Shown: in pieces, positions 9,994-19,016 of the stretch | Layout: each line of letters opens with the position of its first letter | How positions within the stretch are numbered: position 1 is the stretch's first letter | Source: Flavobacteriaceae bacterium UBA3356 | GTDB lineage: Bacteria; Bacteroidota; Bacteroidia; Flavobacteriales; Flavobacteriaceae | DNA: 64,000 nucleotides | Assembly: GCA_002360635.1 (NCBI GenBank) | Contig: DEQW01000002.1 | Location: 1-64,000, forward strand | Direction of reading: 5' to 3' | Position numbers and translations under genes: made by a program | Notes under the pieces: model-generated | Seen by the model: the letters and a program-made list of their open reading frames with translations, nothing else | Database searches by the model: none | Told to the model about the DNA's origin: nothing

Positions 9994-12900
9994 TTACTCT
10001 TCTAATCTAATGTCAAGTCCCAGACCTTTCAATTCGTGCATTAACACGTTAAACGATTCTGGTAATCCTGGTTCTGGCATCGTTTCGCCTTTAACTATAC
10101 TTTCGTATGTTTTAGCTCTACCAATAACATCATCAGATTTTACTGTCAATATTTCACGTAAGGTGCTTGATGCTCCGTAGGCCTCAAGTGCCCATACCTC
10201 CATCTCACCAAAACGCTGTCCACCAAACTGAGCTTTACCACCCAATGGTTGTTGTGTAATTAATGAGTATGGTCCAATAGAACGTGCGTGCATCTTGTCA
10301 TCTACCATGTGACCCAGTTTCAGCATATAAATAACCCCTACTGTTGCAGGTTGGTCAAAACGCTGTCCGGTTCCACCATCATATAAATGCGTGTGTCCAA
10401 ATCTTGGTATTTCAGCTTCATCAGTCAACTCGTTGATTTGGTCTATTGTTGCACCGTCAAAAATTGGGGTAGCAAATTTGCGACCTAATTTTTGTCCAGC
10501 CCATCCTAGTACCGTTTCATAAATTTGACCAATGTTCATACGTGATGGTACCCCTAGTGGGTTCAACACGATATCTACTGGGCTTCCGTCTTCAAGGAAA
10601 GGCATATCTTCTTCACGAACAATACGTGCTACAATACCTTTGTTACCGTGACGTCCAGCCATTTTATCACCTACTTTTAGTTTACGCTTTTTAGCGATGT
10701 AAACTTTAGCAAGTTTTAAAATTCCTGATGGTAATTCATCTCCAACAGAAATGGTGAACTTCTCACGACGCAAGCTTCCTTGTAAATCGTTTTCTTTAAT
10801 TTTATAGTTGTGCATCAAGTCCGCAACCATTGCATTAAGGTCATCATCGGTCGTCCATGTACCTCCTGTTAAATGCGTATAATCATCAACGGCATTTAAC
10901 ATTTTTAAGGTATACTTTTTACCTTTTGGGAATACTGTTTCACCAAGGTCGTTTGTTACTCCTTGAGCCGTTTTTCCACCAATAATTGCAAATAGTTTTT
11001 CAACCAATACATCTTTTAATGCATCAAATTTGGCATCGTAAGCGATTTCAAGTGCTGAGATATCTTCTTTATCTTTTGCTCTTTTACGCTTATCTTTTAT
11101 GGCGCGTGCAAATAACTTCTTGTTAATTACAACTCCACGTAGTGATGGAGAAGCTTTTAATGAAGCATCTTTTACATCACCCGCTTTATCACCAAATATC
11201 GCACGAAGTAATTTTTCTTCAGGAGTTGGGTCGCTTTCCCCTTTTGGAGTAATCTTTCCAATTAATATATCACCTGGTTTTACTTCGGCACCTACACGAA
11301 TCATTCCGTTTTCATCAAGGTCTTTTGTAGCCTCTTCTGAAACATTAGGAATATCATGTGTCAATTCTTCATTTCCTAACTTGGTATCACGTACTTCAAG
11401 GGAATATTCATCAATATGAATTGACGTAAATATATCATCTCGTACTACGCGTTCAGATATCACAATTGCATCCTCAAAGTTATACCCTTTCCAAGGCATA
11501 AAGGCCACTTTCATGTTTCTACCCAATGCTAATTCACCTTTATCGGTTGCATAACCTTGGCAAAGTACTTGTCCTTTTTTAACTCGATCACCTCTACTTA
11601 CGATAGGCTTTAGGTTAATAGACGTACTCTGATTTGTTTTTCTGAACTTTACAAGTTGGTATGTTTTTGAATCACTATCAAAACTTACCATACGCTCATC
11701 ATCGGTACGGTCGTACTTAATAGTAATTTCGTTAGCATCAACATACTCTACTTCACCATCTCCTTCTGCATTAATCAATACACGAGAATCTGAAGCTACT
11801 TGACGTTCCAAGCCTGTACCAACAATTGGAGAATCTGCTCTCAATAAAGGTACTGCCTGGCGCATCATATTCGATCCCATCAAAGCACGGTTGGCATCAT
11901 CATGTTCCAAGAATGGAATTAACGATGCTGAAATAGAAGCAATCTGGTTAGGTGCAACATCGGCATAATTAACCGTGTTAGGCTCAACTACTGGGAAGTC
12001 ACCTTCCATACGAGCAATAACCCTGTCACTATCTATCTGTCCGTCTTTTTTAAGCGGAATGTTTGCCTGTGCAATTAACTTTTCTTCCTCTTCTTCAGCA
12101 GAAAGATACATTGGTTCACTCTTTAGGTCTATCTTACCGTCTTCTACCTTTCTATAAGGTGTTTCGATAAATCCTAAGTTGTTTACTTTAGCGTATACTG
12201 AAAGAGAAGAAATCAAACCAATGTTTGGTCCTTCAGGTGTTTCAATAGGACATAATCTTCCGTAGTGTGTGTAGTGAACATCACGAACCTCGAACCCTGC
12301 TCTTTCTCTTGAAAGACCACCAGGCCCTAGAGCTGAAAGACGACGCTTGTGCGTAATTTCAGCTAATGGATTCGTTTGATCCATAAACTGCGACAACTGG
12401 TTGGTACCAAAGAACGAGTTGATAACTGAAGAAAGTGTCTTCGCGTTAATCAAATCGATCGGGGTAAACACTTCATTGTCACGAACATTCATACGCTCAC
12501 GAATAGTACGTGCCATACGCGCTAAACCAACACCAAACTGAGACGACAACTGCTCTCCTACTGTACGTACACGACGGTTACTAAGGTGATCAATATCATC
12601 AATCTCTGCTTTAGAGTTGATAAGCTCGATTAAATATTTTACAATAGTAATGATATCTTCTTTGGTAAGCACTTGCTTTTCCATGTCGATATCAAGACCT
12701 AATTTTTTATTCATTCGGTAACGACCTACTTCACCTAAATTGTATCTCTGGTCTGAGAAGAACAACTTATTGATAATACCGCGAGCGGTTTCCTCATCTG
12801 GCGGTTCAGCGTTACGTAATTGTCTATAGATGTGCTCTACCGCTTCTTTTTCTGAATTGGTAGGGTCTTTTTGTAATGTGTTGTGGATAATAGCATAGTC

Positions 12901-13806
12901 TCCTTGCTGATTATCTTCTTTATGCAATAATATTGTTTTGGTACCAGAATCTAATATCTCTTCAATATGATCTTTTTCAAGCTCGGTATCACGGTCCAAT
13001 ACAATTTCATTACGTTCAATAGATACAACTTCGCCTGTATCTTCGTCCACAAAGTCTTCGTGCCATGTCTTAAGTACACGTGCAGCAAGCTTACGACCTA
13101 AGTATTTTTTAAGTCCTGTTTTGGTAGCTTTAATTTCTTCAGCAAGATCAAAGATTTCAAGAATATCTTTATCTCTTTCAAAACCAATAGCACGGAATAA
13201 AGTAGTTACAGGTAACTTTTTCTTTCTATCGATATAAGCATACATAACGCTGTTAATATCGGTAGCAAATTCAATCCATGAACCTTTAAAAGGAATTACA
13301 CGGGCTGAATATAATTTGGTTCCGTTTGCGTGAAATGATTGTCCAAAGAACACACCAGGTGAACGGTGCAACTGAGAGACTACAATACGTTCTGCACCAT
13401 TGATACAAAAAGTACCACTTGGGGTCATATAAGGAATTACCCCTAAATATACATCCTGTACGATGGTTTCGAAATCTTCGTGTTCAGGATCGGTACAATA
13501 TAATTTTAAACGTGCCTTTAAGGGAACGCTGTAGGTAAGACCACGCTCGATACATTCTTGTATGGAGTATCTTGGCGGATCTACGAAATAATCTAAAAAC
13601 TCTAATACAAATTGATTTCGGGTATCTGTTATTGGAAAGTTTTCCATGAAGGTGTTATAAAGACCTTCGTTACCCCTTTCTTCTGATTTTGTTTCAAGCT
13701 GGAAAAAATCCTGGAAGGATTTGATCTGAATGTCCAGAAAATCCGGATAGTCCGGCTTATTCTGTACAGAAGAAAAATTCAATCTTTCAGTTTGCGTTGC
13801 TGACAT
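9994..13806 (-). CDS. rpoB: DNA-directed RNA polymerase subunit beta
   Basis: This is the 1270-residue beta subunit. The rifampicin-binding region reads QLSQFMDQTNPLAEITHKRRLSALG in two parts and keeps the Asp, His and Ser that are changed in resistant mutants, so sensitivity is predicted. The following GFEVRDVHYTHYGRLCPIE has Tyr where proteobacteria have Pro, which I believe is normal in Bacteroidota. The C-terminal GGKAQFGGQRFGEMEVWAL clamp/switch region is intact. The first codons (MSATQTERLNFSSVQNK) are typical. It lies downstream of rplL, after a 137-bp gap with a large hairpin that may set the ratio of polymerase to ribosomal-protein synthesis. Confidence 0.99.
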   Translation of the reverse strand: MSATQTERLNFSSVQNKPDYPDFLDIQIKSFQDFFQLETKSEERGNEGLYNTFMENFPITDTRNQFVLEFLDYFVDPPRYSIQECIERGLTYSVPLKARLKLYCTDPEHEDFETIVQDVYLGVIPYMTPSGTFCINGAERIVVSQLHRSPGVFFGQSFHANGTKLYSARVIPFKGSWIEFATDINSVMYAYIDRKKKLPVTTLFRAIGFERDKDILEIFDLAEEIKATKTGLKKYLGRKLAARVLKTWHEDFVDEDTGEVVSIERNEIVLDRDTELEKDHIEEILDSGTKTILLHKEDNQQGDYAIIHNTLQKDPTNSEKEAVEHIYRQLRNAEPPDEETARGIINKLFFSDQRYNLGEVGRYRMNKKLGLDIDMEKQVLTKEDIITIVKYLIELINSKAEIDDIDHLSNRRVRTVGEQLSSQFGVGLARMARTIRERMNVRDNEVFTPIDLINAKTLSSVINSFFGTNQLSQFMDQTNPLAEITHKRRLSALGPGGLSRERAGFEVRDVHYTHYGRLCPIETPEGPNIGLISSLSVYAKVNNLGFIETPYRKVEDGKIDLKSEPMYLSAEEEEEKLIAQANIPLKKDGQIDSDRVIARMEGDFPVVEPNTVNYADVAPNQIASISASLIPFLEHDDANRALMGSNMMRQAVPLLRADSPIVGTGLERQVASDSRVLINAEGDGEVEYVDANEITIKYDRTDDERMVSFDSDSKTYQLVKFRKTNQSTSINLKPIVSRGDRVKKGQVLCQGYATDKGELALGRNMKVAFMPWKGYNFEDAIVISERVVRDDIFTSIHIDEYSLEVRDTKLGNEELTHDIPNVSEEATKDLDENGMIRVGAEVKPGDILIGKITPKGESDPTPEEKLLRAIFGDKAGDVKDASLKASPSLRGVVINKKLFARAIKDKRKRAKDKEDISALEIAYDAKFDALKDVLVEKLFAIIGGKTAQGVTNDLGETVFPKGKKYTLKMLNAVDDYTHLTGGTWTTDDDLNAMVADLMHNYKIKENDLQGSLRREKFTISVGDELPSGILKLAKVYIAKKRKLKVGDKMAGRHGNKGIVARIVREEDMPFLEDGSPVDIVLNPLGVPSRMNIGQIYETVLGWAGQKLGRKFATPIFDGATIDQINELTDEAEIPRFGHTHLYDGGTGQRFDQPATVGVIYMLKLGHMVDDKMHARSIGPYSLITQQPLGGKAQFGGQRFGEMEVWALEAYGASSTLREILTVKSDDVIGRAKTYESIVKGETMPEPGLPESFNVLMHELKGLGLDIRLEE

Positions 13807-13882
13807 CTATGGACGGAATTTTAATTAAAAAAACTACTTTTGCCTATACTCAAAAAAATATTAACCTTTATATACGCAAAAT

Positions 13883-13920
13883 GGTTTAGGCCTATTCCGG
13901 TGTTCCGGAAGGCCTAAACC
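13883..13920 (-). terminator. Large hairpin between rplL and rpoB, candidate attenuator
   Basis: The outer arms GGTTTAGGCCT and AGGCCTAAACC are 11 bp and perfect. The inner arms TCCGG and CCGGA surround the loop TGTT, with only a two-base bulge between. On the minus strand the hairpin is followed by ATTTTG, a short U-run, so partial termination is plausible. E. coli has an attenuator at the same place in its rplKAJL-rpoBC operon. Here the function is inferred from position and shape. Confidence 0.65.
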
Positions 13921-13943
13921 TTAAGGTTTGAAACTCGGCGAGC

Positions 13944-14318
13944 TTACTTAAGCTCAACCTCTGCTCCTGCTTCTTCTAACTGAGCTTTTACTGCTTCAGC
14001 TTCATCTTTAGCAACACCTTCCTTGATTGGAGATGGAGCGTTATCTACTAATTCCTTAGCGTCTTTAAGACCTGCACCAGTTAATTCTTTAACAAGTTTT
14101 ACAACTGCTAATTTAGAACCTCCCGGAGCTTTAAGGATTACGTCGAATTCGGTTTGCTCTTCAGCGTCATCGCCTCCAGCAGCAGCACCACCAGCAACAG
14201 CTACAGCTGCAGCAGCAGGCTCGATACCGTACTCTTCTTTTAATATTTCAGCTAACTCATTAACTTCTTTAACTGTTAAGTTAACCAATTGTTCTGCGAA
14301 ATCTTTTAAATCTGCCAT
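13944..14318 (-). CDS. rplL: 50S ribosomal protein bL12 (L7/L12)
   Basis: This 124-residue stalk protein recruits translational GTPases to the ribosome. The N-terminal dimerisation helix (DLKDFAEQLVNLTVKEVNEL) leads to an Ala/Gly-rich hinge (AAAAVAVAGGAAAGG). The conserved C-terminal domain follows (FDVILKAPGGSKLAVVK...GLKDAKELVD). It lies 56 bp after rplJ, its partner in the stalk, in the expected order. The hinge and length are normal for the family. Confidence 0.98.
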   Translation of the reverse strand: MADLKDFAEQLVNLTVKEVNELAEILKEEYGIEPAAAAVAVAGGAAAGGDDAEEQTEFDVILKAPGGSKLAVVKLVKELTGAGLKDAKELVDNAPSPIKEGVAKDEAEAVKAQLEEAGAEVELK

Positions 14319-14374
14319 TTTCTATCGTTTTAAAATAATTGTATTAATATGTGTAATTTAATTAGTGCTAAATT

Positions 14375-14896
14375 TTATCCTTCTTTTTCAGAAAGGGTTT
14401 TAACAATACCCGCGATTGTACTGCCACCTGACTTAAGTGCTGAAATAACATTCTTGGCAGGAGATTGAAGTAATCCAATGATATCTCCAATAACTTCTTC
14501 CTTAGATTTGATTTCAACTAATCTGTCAAGTTGCTCATCGCCTACGTAAATTGCTTCTTCGATGAAAGCTCCTTTAAGTAATGGTTTATCAGATTTTTTT
14601 CTGAATTCCTTAATTACTTTTGCTGGGGCGTTTCCTGTTTCAGAAACCATTAACGAGGTATTTCCTTTAAGTACTTCGCTTAAGTTGCCGAAGTCCTTAT
14701 CGCTGCTTTCCATAGCTTTAGAAAGCAAGGTGTTTTTTACTACGTTCAAGCTTACTCCTGCTTTAAAACAAGCACGGCGTAACTTTGTAGTAGATCCTGC
14801 ATCAAGCCCCGAGATATCTGCTAAATATATAATAGTGTTCTCGGATAACTGTGCAGTCAAACTTTCAATTACTTGTGATTTTTCTTCTCTTGTCAT
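14375..14896 (-). CDS. rplJ: 50S ribosomal protein uL10
   Basis: This 173-residue protein anchors bL12 dimers to 23S rRNA and forms the stalk base. The N-terminal rRNA-binding domain (MTREEKSQVIESLTAQLSE, then DISGLDAGSTTKLRR) and the C-terminal helix for bL12 (AKNVISALKSGGSTIAGIVK) are both present. The gap to the upstream rplA is only 12 bp. That leaves no room for a separate L10-type autoregulatory leader, so feedback would have to act elsewhere in the transcript. Confidence 0.98.
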   Translation of the reverse strand: MTREEKSQVIESLTAQLSENTIIYLADISGLDAGSTTKLRRACFKAGVSLNVVKNTLLSKAMESSDKDFGNLSEVLKGNTSLMVSETGNAPAKVIKEFRKKSDKPLLKGAFIEEAIYVGDEQLDRLVEIKSKEEVIGDIIGLLQSPAKNVISALKSGGSTIAGIVKTLSEKEG

Positions 14897-14908
14897 AAGT
14901 TCTCAATT

Positions 14909-15604
14909 TTACTGCTCAGTGAAACGCTTGGTGTCGATCTCTACACTAGGACTCATAGTACTAGACATATAGATACTTTCTATATACACACCTTTTGCAG
15001 CCTGAGGCTTCAGTTTAACGAGTGTTGTTAATAATTCTCTTGCATTTCCGGCAATTTTTTCAGCATCGAAAGACGCTTTTCCTATTGCTGCGTGTACAAT
15101 TCCGGTTTTGTCAACTTTAAAGTCAATTTTACCAGCTTTTACATCAGAAACTGCTTTAGCAACATCCATTGTTACCGTACCTGTTTTTGGGTTAGGCATT
15201 AATCCACGTGGTCCTAAAACCCGTCCTAATGGCCCTAATTTACCCATAACGCTTGGCATAGTTACAATAACGTCAACATCTGTCCACCCTCCTTTAATTT
15301 TCTCGAGGTATTCGTCTAAACCAACATAATCTGCTCCAGCTTCTTTTGCTTCAGCTTCCTTATCTGGGGTCACTAAAGCTAATACCTTAACATCTTTACC
15401 AGTACCGTGTGGTAAGGTAACAACACCACGAACCATTTGGTTTGCTTTACGTGGATCCACGTTAAGACGAACCGCAAGGTCTACAGAGGCATCGAAATTT
15501 ACATTGGTGATTTCTTTTATTAAAGCGGAAGCCTCAGCTACTGTATAGGACTTATCCTCTACCTTAAGCTTTGCCTCTTTTTGCTTTTTTGTTAATCTTG
15601 CCAT
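14909..15604 (-). CDS. rplA: 50S ribosomal protein uL1
   Basis: This 231-residue L1 stalk protein binds 23S rRNA near the E site and often represses its own operon. Family motifs are DLAVRLNVDPRKANQMVRG, GADYVGLDEYL, and PSVMGKLGPLGRVLGPRGL followed by MPNPKTGTV. It lies between rplK (21 bp upstream) and rplJ (12 bp downstream) on the minus strand. The lysine-rich N-terminus (MARLTKKQKEAKLKVEDK) is normal. Confidence 0.98.
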   Translation of the reverse strand: MARLTKKQKEAKLKVEDKSYTVAEASALIKEITNVNFDASVDLAVRLNVDPRKANQMVRGVVTLPHGTGKDVKVLALVTPDKEAEAKEAGADYVGLDEYLEKIKGGWTDVDVIVTMPSVMGKLGPLGRVLGPRGLMPNPKTGTVTMDVAKAVSDVKAGKIDFKVDKTGIVHAAIGKASFDAEKIAGNARELLTTLVKLKPQAAKGVYIESIYMSSTMSPSVEIDTKRFTEQ

Positions 15605-15625
15605 TTTATAGATTCTTTTTCTAGA

Positions 15626-16063
15626 TTAAAAAGGAGCTGCTCCTTTTACTTTCACTCCCATAGATCTTGCAGTACCAGCTACCATTTTCATAGCAGACTC
15701 TACGGTAAATGCATTAAGATCGGGCATTTTGTCTTCTGCAATAGCTCTAACTTGATCCCATGAAATAGATGCTACTTTTCTTGCGTGTGGCTCACCAGAT
15801 CCTTTTTTGATCTTGGCAGCTTCAAGAATTTGTACAGCAGCGGGTGGGGTTTTAATTACAAAATCAAAAGATTTGTCTTTAAAAACCGTAATCGCAACTG
15901 GCAACACTTTTCCTTGTCTGTCTTGGGTTCTAGCATTAAACTGCTTACAGAACTCCATAATGTTCACACCGGCAGCACCTAAAGCTGGTCCAACTGGGGG
16001 CGACGGGTTAGCGGCACCACCTCGAACTTGCAACTTTACTACTTTATCTACTTCTTTTGCCAT
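15626..16063 (-). CDS. rplK: 50S ribosomal protein uL11
   Basis: This 145-residue protein of the GTPase-associated centre binds the 1070 region of 23S rRNA. The Pro-rich hinge (AANPSPPVGPALGAAGVNIM), KQFNARTQ and the C-terminal rRNA-binding domain (KKGSGEPHARKVASISW...GTARSMG) are all visible. It follows nusG after 72 bp. Any L1 or L11 autoregulatory site would most likely lie in that gap, but I could not identify one by eye. Confidence 0.98.
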   Translation of the reverse strand: MAKEVDKVVKLQVRGGAANPSPPVGPALGAAGVNIMEFCKQFNARTQDRQGKVLPVAITVFKDKSFDFVIKTPPAAVQILEAAKIKKGSGEPHARKVASISWDQVRAIAEDKMPDLNAFTVESAMKMVAGTARSMGVKVKGAAPF

Positions 16064-16135
16064 TGTTTTAATTTTACTGTGATTTTCCCTTATGTGGAAG
16101 CTAAAGAAAAAACCTATTTATATAGCGTGTAACAA

Positions 16136-16690
16136 TTAAATTTTCTCTACTTGCATGTAACTTAACTCTAATGGTGTTTTTCTTCCGAATATTTTCACCA
16201 TTACTTCAAGTTTGCGTTTTTCTTCATTTATCTTTTCAACTGTACCATTAAAGCCGTTGAAAGGACCATCAATTACTTTTACAGTTTCACCAATTACGTA
16301 AGGAATGTTCACATTGTCATCTTCAACAGCTAGCTCATCTACCTTACCTAACATTCTATTTACTTCAGATTGTCTTAGTGGCACTGGATCTCCTCCTTTA
16401 GTTTCACCCAAGAAACCAATTACTCCGTTAATTGATTTTATAATATGCGGTACTTCTCCGGCCAAACTCGCTTGGATCATAATATATCCCGGGAAAAATA
16501 CCCGTTCCTTATTAATTTTCTTTCCATTACGGATTTGAATCACTTTTTCAGTAGGGACTAGAACTTGCTCAATATAATCCTCTAGATTTAATCGTGTAAT
16601 CTCAGTTTCTAGATACGATTTAATCTTGTTTTCCTGTCCACTTACTGAACGGACTACATACCACTTTTTTGTACTCTTAGTTTCAGTCAT
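16136..16690 (-). CDS. nusG: Transcription termination/antitermination factor NusG
   Basis: NusG binds RNA polymerase through its NGN domain (KKWYVVRSVSGQENKIKSYL, then FPGYIMIQASL). Its C-terminal KOW domain contacts Rho or uS10 (GETVKVIDGPFNGFNGTVEKI). An in-frame ATG at 16708 would overlap secE. I prefer MTETKSTKKWY at 16690, two bases after the secE stop, which gives 184 residues. The pair secE-nusG is translationally close and heads the ribosomal-protein/RNA-polymerase block. Confidence 0.95.
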   Translation of the reverse strand: MTETKSTKKWYVVRSVSGQENKIKSYLETEITRLNLEDYIEQVLVPTEKVIQIRNGKKINKERVFFPGYIMIQASLAGEVPHIIKSINGVIGFLGETKGGDPVPLRQSEVNRMLGKVDELAVEDDNVNIPYVIGETVKVIDGPFNGFNGTVEKINEEKRKLEVMVKIFGRKTPLELSYMQVEKI

Positions 16691-16692
16691 AT

Positions 16693-16881
16693 TTACGACT
16701 TGATCCATTCAAAATAAAACTCTATAACTCTACTAAACACCTTATCAACACCAAAAACAAGTAATGCCAGTATAATTGAAAATACCGCCACAACAACTGT
16801 TAGTTTTTGTGCTTCTGCCCAAGTTGGCCAGGTTACGTGGTTTTTAAGTTCACTATAGGATTCTTTTATATAATTTACCAT
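16693..16881 (-). CDS. secE: Preprotein translocase subunit SecE
   Basis: This is a 62-residue, single-membrane-span form of SecE, a core part of the SecYEG channel in the inner membrane. The amphipathic helix (YIKESYSELKNHVTWPTWAEA) contains the conserved TWP motif. A transmembrane helix follows (LTVVVAVFSIILALLVFGVD). It stands between tRNA-Trp and nusG, the standard order in this phylum. Confidence 0.96.
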   Translation of the reverse strand: MVNYIKESYSELKNHVTWPTWAEAQKLTVVVAVFSIILALLVFGVDKVFSRVIEFYFEWIKS

Positions 16882-16906
16882 TTCAATTGGTTTTTAACCT
16901 ATTTAG

Positions 16907-16979
16907 CACGGGCGGTAAGGATCGAACTCACGACCTTTGGTTTTGGAGACCACTGCTCTACCAGCTGAGCTACGCCCGT
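16907..16979 (-). tRNA. tRNA-Trp (CCA anticodon)
   Basis: On the minus strand the acceptor arms ACGGGCG and CGCCCGT pair fully. The D-arm reads GCTCAGCTGGTAGAGC, the anticodon loop CTCCAAA gives CCA, and the T-loop is TTCGATC. The 3' CCA is not encoded. It sits between tuf and secE. Confidence 0.95.
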
Positions 16980-17033
16980 TTGTAAAAGAAAAGCTAATTC
17001 TATTTTTTAATAGACTAAGCTAATTCCTTAATA

Positions 17034-17074
17034 AAAGTCAAGGCATCCACCTTTGGTGGACACCTTTTGACTTT
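17034..17074 (-). terminator. Terminator hairpin after tuf
   Basis: The arms AAAGTCAAGG and CCTTTTGACTTT flank an inner perfect TCCACC-TTT-GGTGGA, making a long interrupted stem 16 bp past the tuf stop. On the minus strand it ends in ACTTTTAT. It separates tuf from tRNA-Trp/secE and may be only partial. Confidence 0.7.
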
Positions 17075-17089
17075 ATTATACTAACTTAA

Positions 17090-18277
17090 TTAGTCTATAA
17101 TTTCAGTTACTTGACCTGCTCCTACAGTTCTACCACCTTCACGGATTGCGAAACGCAAACCAACGTTCATTGCGATAGGCTGAATAAGGTCTACAGTAAT
17201 TGTAAGGTTGTCACCTGGCATTACCATTTCTACACCATCAGGAAGGTTAATTGTTCCTGTAACATCAGTTGTACGAACGTAGAACTGAGGACGGTAGTTG
17301 TTATGGAATGGAGTATGACGTCCACCTTCTTCTTTTTTAAGGATATAAACCTCTGCTTTAAATTTAGCGTGAGGAGTTACAGAACCTGGCTTACAGATTA
17401 CCATACCTCTAGAGATTTGAGATTTTTCAATACCTCTTAACAAGATACCAACGTTATCACCCGCTTCACCTCTATCAAGGATTTTACGGAACATCTCAAC
17501 TCCAGTAATTGTAGAGGTAAGTTTCTCAGCTCCCATACCGATAATATCTACACCATCACCTGTGTTAGCTACACCAGTTTCAATACGACCTGTTGCAACA
17601 GTACCACGACCTGTAATAGAGAATACATCTTCGATTGGCATTAAGAAATCTTTATCTACATCACGTTTTGGCAATTCTATCCAAGTATCAACAGCTTCCA
17701 TTAATTCCAAAACAGTATCAGACCATTTTTGCTCTCCGTTCAATGCTCCTAAAGCAGAACCAGAAATAACTGGCCCATTGTCACCATCATATTCGTAGAA
17801 AGAAAGTAAATCTCTAATTTCCATTTCCACCAATTCTAACAATTCCTCATCGTCAACTAAGTCAACTTTGTTCATAAATACAACGATACGAGGAATACCA
17901 ACCTGACGCCCTAAAAGGATGTGCTCACGAGTTTGTGGCATTGGCCCATCTGTAGCAGCAACCACAAGGATAGCACCGTCCATTTGAGCAGCACCAGTTA
18001 CCATGTTCTTTACGTAATCCGCGTGACCAGGACAGTCAACGTGTGCGTAGTGACGGTTAGCTGTTTGATACTCTACGTGTGAAGAGTTAATTGTAATACC
18101 TCTTTCTTTTTCTTCAGGGGCATTATCAATTTGATCAAAAGCACTTGCTTCTGAATAACCAGCATCAGCCATTACTTTCGTAATAGCAGCTGTCAAAGTT
18201 GTTTTTCCGTGATCTACGTGTCCAATTGTACCTATGTTTAAGTGAGGCTTCGACCGATCGTATGTTTCTTTTGCCAT
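17090..18277 (-). CDS. tuf: Elongation factor Tu
   Basis: This 395-residue GTPase delivers aminoacyl-tRNA to the ribosome. G1 is GHVDHGKT (residues 19-26). DCPGHADY and NKVD follow, then domains II and III with GVEMFRKILDRGEAGDNVG and FAIREGGRTVGAGQVTEI. It is the only tuf copy in the window. It lies directly after tRNA-Thr(GGT), so tRNA and tuf are probably co-transcribed. EF-Tu is the target of kirromycin-type antibiotics; no obvious resistance change was sought. Confidence 0.99.
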   Translation of the reverse strand: MAKETYDRSKPHLNIGTIGHVDHGKTTLTAAITKVMADAGYSEASAFDQIDNAPEEKERGITINSSHVEYQTANRHYAHVDCPGHADYVKNMVTGAAQMDGAILVVAATDGPMPQTREHILLGRQVGIPRIVVFMNKVDLVDDEELLELVEMEIRDLLSFYEYDGDNGPVISGSALGALNGEQKWSDTVLELMEAVDTWIELPKRDVDKDFLMPIEDVFSITGRGTVATGRIETGVANTGDGVDIIGMGAEKLTSTITGVEMFRKILDRGEAGDNVGILLRGIEKSQISRGMVICKPGSVTPHAKFKAEVYILKKEEGGRHTPFHNNYRPQFYVRTTDVTGTINLPDGVEMVMPGDNLTITVDLIQPIAMNVGLRFAIREGGRTVGAGQVTEIID

Positions 18278-18332
18278 GTTGTATTAATTTAAATCTTAGT
18301 TATATATTAGTGTTCAATTTTAAACAAAGTTG

Positions 18333-18404
<72 letters not shown>

Positions 18405-18448
18405 GTAAAGAGTTGAATCTCCTTACACAAGCAACAGCCATGAAAGAG

Positions 18449-18468
18449 ATTCCTGCCTTCGCAGGAAT
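18449..18468. repeat. Palindrome between tRNA-Thr(GGT) and tRNA-Gly
   Basis: ATTCCTGC-CTTC-GCAGGAAT is a perfect 8-bp stem with a 4-nt loop. A close relative is at 20371-20387 and a G/C variant at 9968-9987. It lies between two tRNAs, where it could mark a processing point or simply be a copy of a small dispersed repeat. Confidence 0.6.
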
Positions 18469-18472
18469 TTAG

Positions 18473-18545
18473 AGCGGGAGACCGGGTTCGAACCGGCGAC
18501 ATTCAGCTTGGAAGGCTGACGCTCTACCAACTGAGCTACTCCCGC
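18473..18545 (-). tRNA. tRNA-Gly (TCC anticodon)
   Basis: Acceptor arms GCGGGAG and CTCCCGC are perfect. The D-arm is GCTCAGTTGGTAGAGC, the anticodon stem TCAGC/GCTGA surrounds CTTCCAA, and the T-loop is TTCGAAC. No CCA is encoded. Confidence 0.96.
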
Positions 18546-18713
18546 TTAATTTTTATTTTATACTTTCTGAAAAAGGAGTACAAAAATAAACATTTCAATA
18601 TTTATTAGAACATAGTTTGAGTTAAATATTTTAAAAAACTCAACTAATGAATTACACCCAGCAAATTTGCTTTGTAAATTCAGAAAAACGATTTAAATTA
18701 TTTTAAACCGTAG

Positions 18714-18796
18714 TGGGGAGAGCAGGATTCGAACCTGCGAAGTCGAAAGACAGCAGATTTACAGTCTGCCCTCGTTGGCCGCTTGAGTATCTCCCC
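18714..18796 (-). tRNA. tRNA-Tyr (GTA anticodon)
   Basis: This class II tRNA of 83 nt has acceptor arms GGGGAGA and TCTCCCC. The anticodon stem is GCAGA/TCTGC with GTA in the loop CTGTAAA. The long variable arm and T-loop TTCGAAT fit tRNA-Tyr. No CCA is encoded. Confidence 0.96.
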
Positions 18797-18832
18797 AATT
18801 TTAAAAGAACTAATTTCTTTTGCTTTTCAAAG

Positions 18833-18906
18833 AGCCGATGGAGGGACTCGAACCCACGACCTGCTGATTACAAATCAGCTGCTCTAGCCAGCTGAGCTAC
18901 ATCGGC
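18833..18906 (-). tRNA. tRNA-Thr (TGT anticodon)
   Basis: Acceptor arms GCCGATG and CATCGGC are perfect. The anticodon stem CTGAT/ATCAG surrounds TTTGTAA, giving TGT. The T-loop is TTCGAGT. It is the first tRNA of the minus-strand cluster that leads into tuf. Confidence 0.96.
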
Positions 18907-18945
18907 TTTGAAGCCTTTTTTTACACCAAAAATTCAGCATAAAAA

Positions 18946-18967
18946 AGTCCGCTATTTCTAACGGACT
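18946..18967 (-). terminator. Intrinsic terminator after hpf
   Basis: On the minus strand AGTCCGTTA pairs with TAGCGGACT around a GAAA tetraloop and is followed by TTTTTT. It lies about 50 bp past the hpf stop and isolates xerC-hpf from the tRNA cluster. Confidence 0.85.
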
Positions 18968-19016
18968 GCAAATTTATATAAATTTATTATTTAAAAAAAT
19001 ATTTTGCTAAAAAAGT

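Noticed and set aside
6341..12157. Open frames opposite rpoB and rpoC (for example 6341-6637, 11099-11419)
   Set aside because: They are antisense shadows of conserved polymerase codons, without family similarity, promoter or ribosome context.
18969..18976. TAAATTTG as promoter of the tRNA-tuf cluster
   Set aside because: It matches TAnnTTTG, but it lies upstream of the hpf terminator, so a transcript from it would stop before the tRNAs; no -33 TTG is present.
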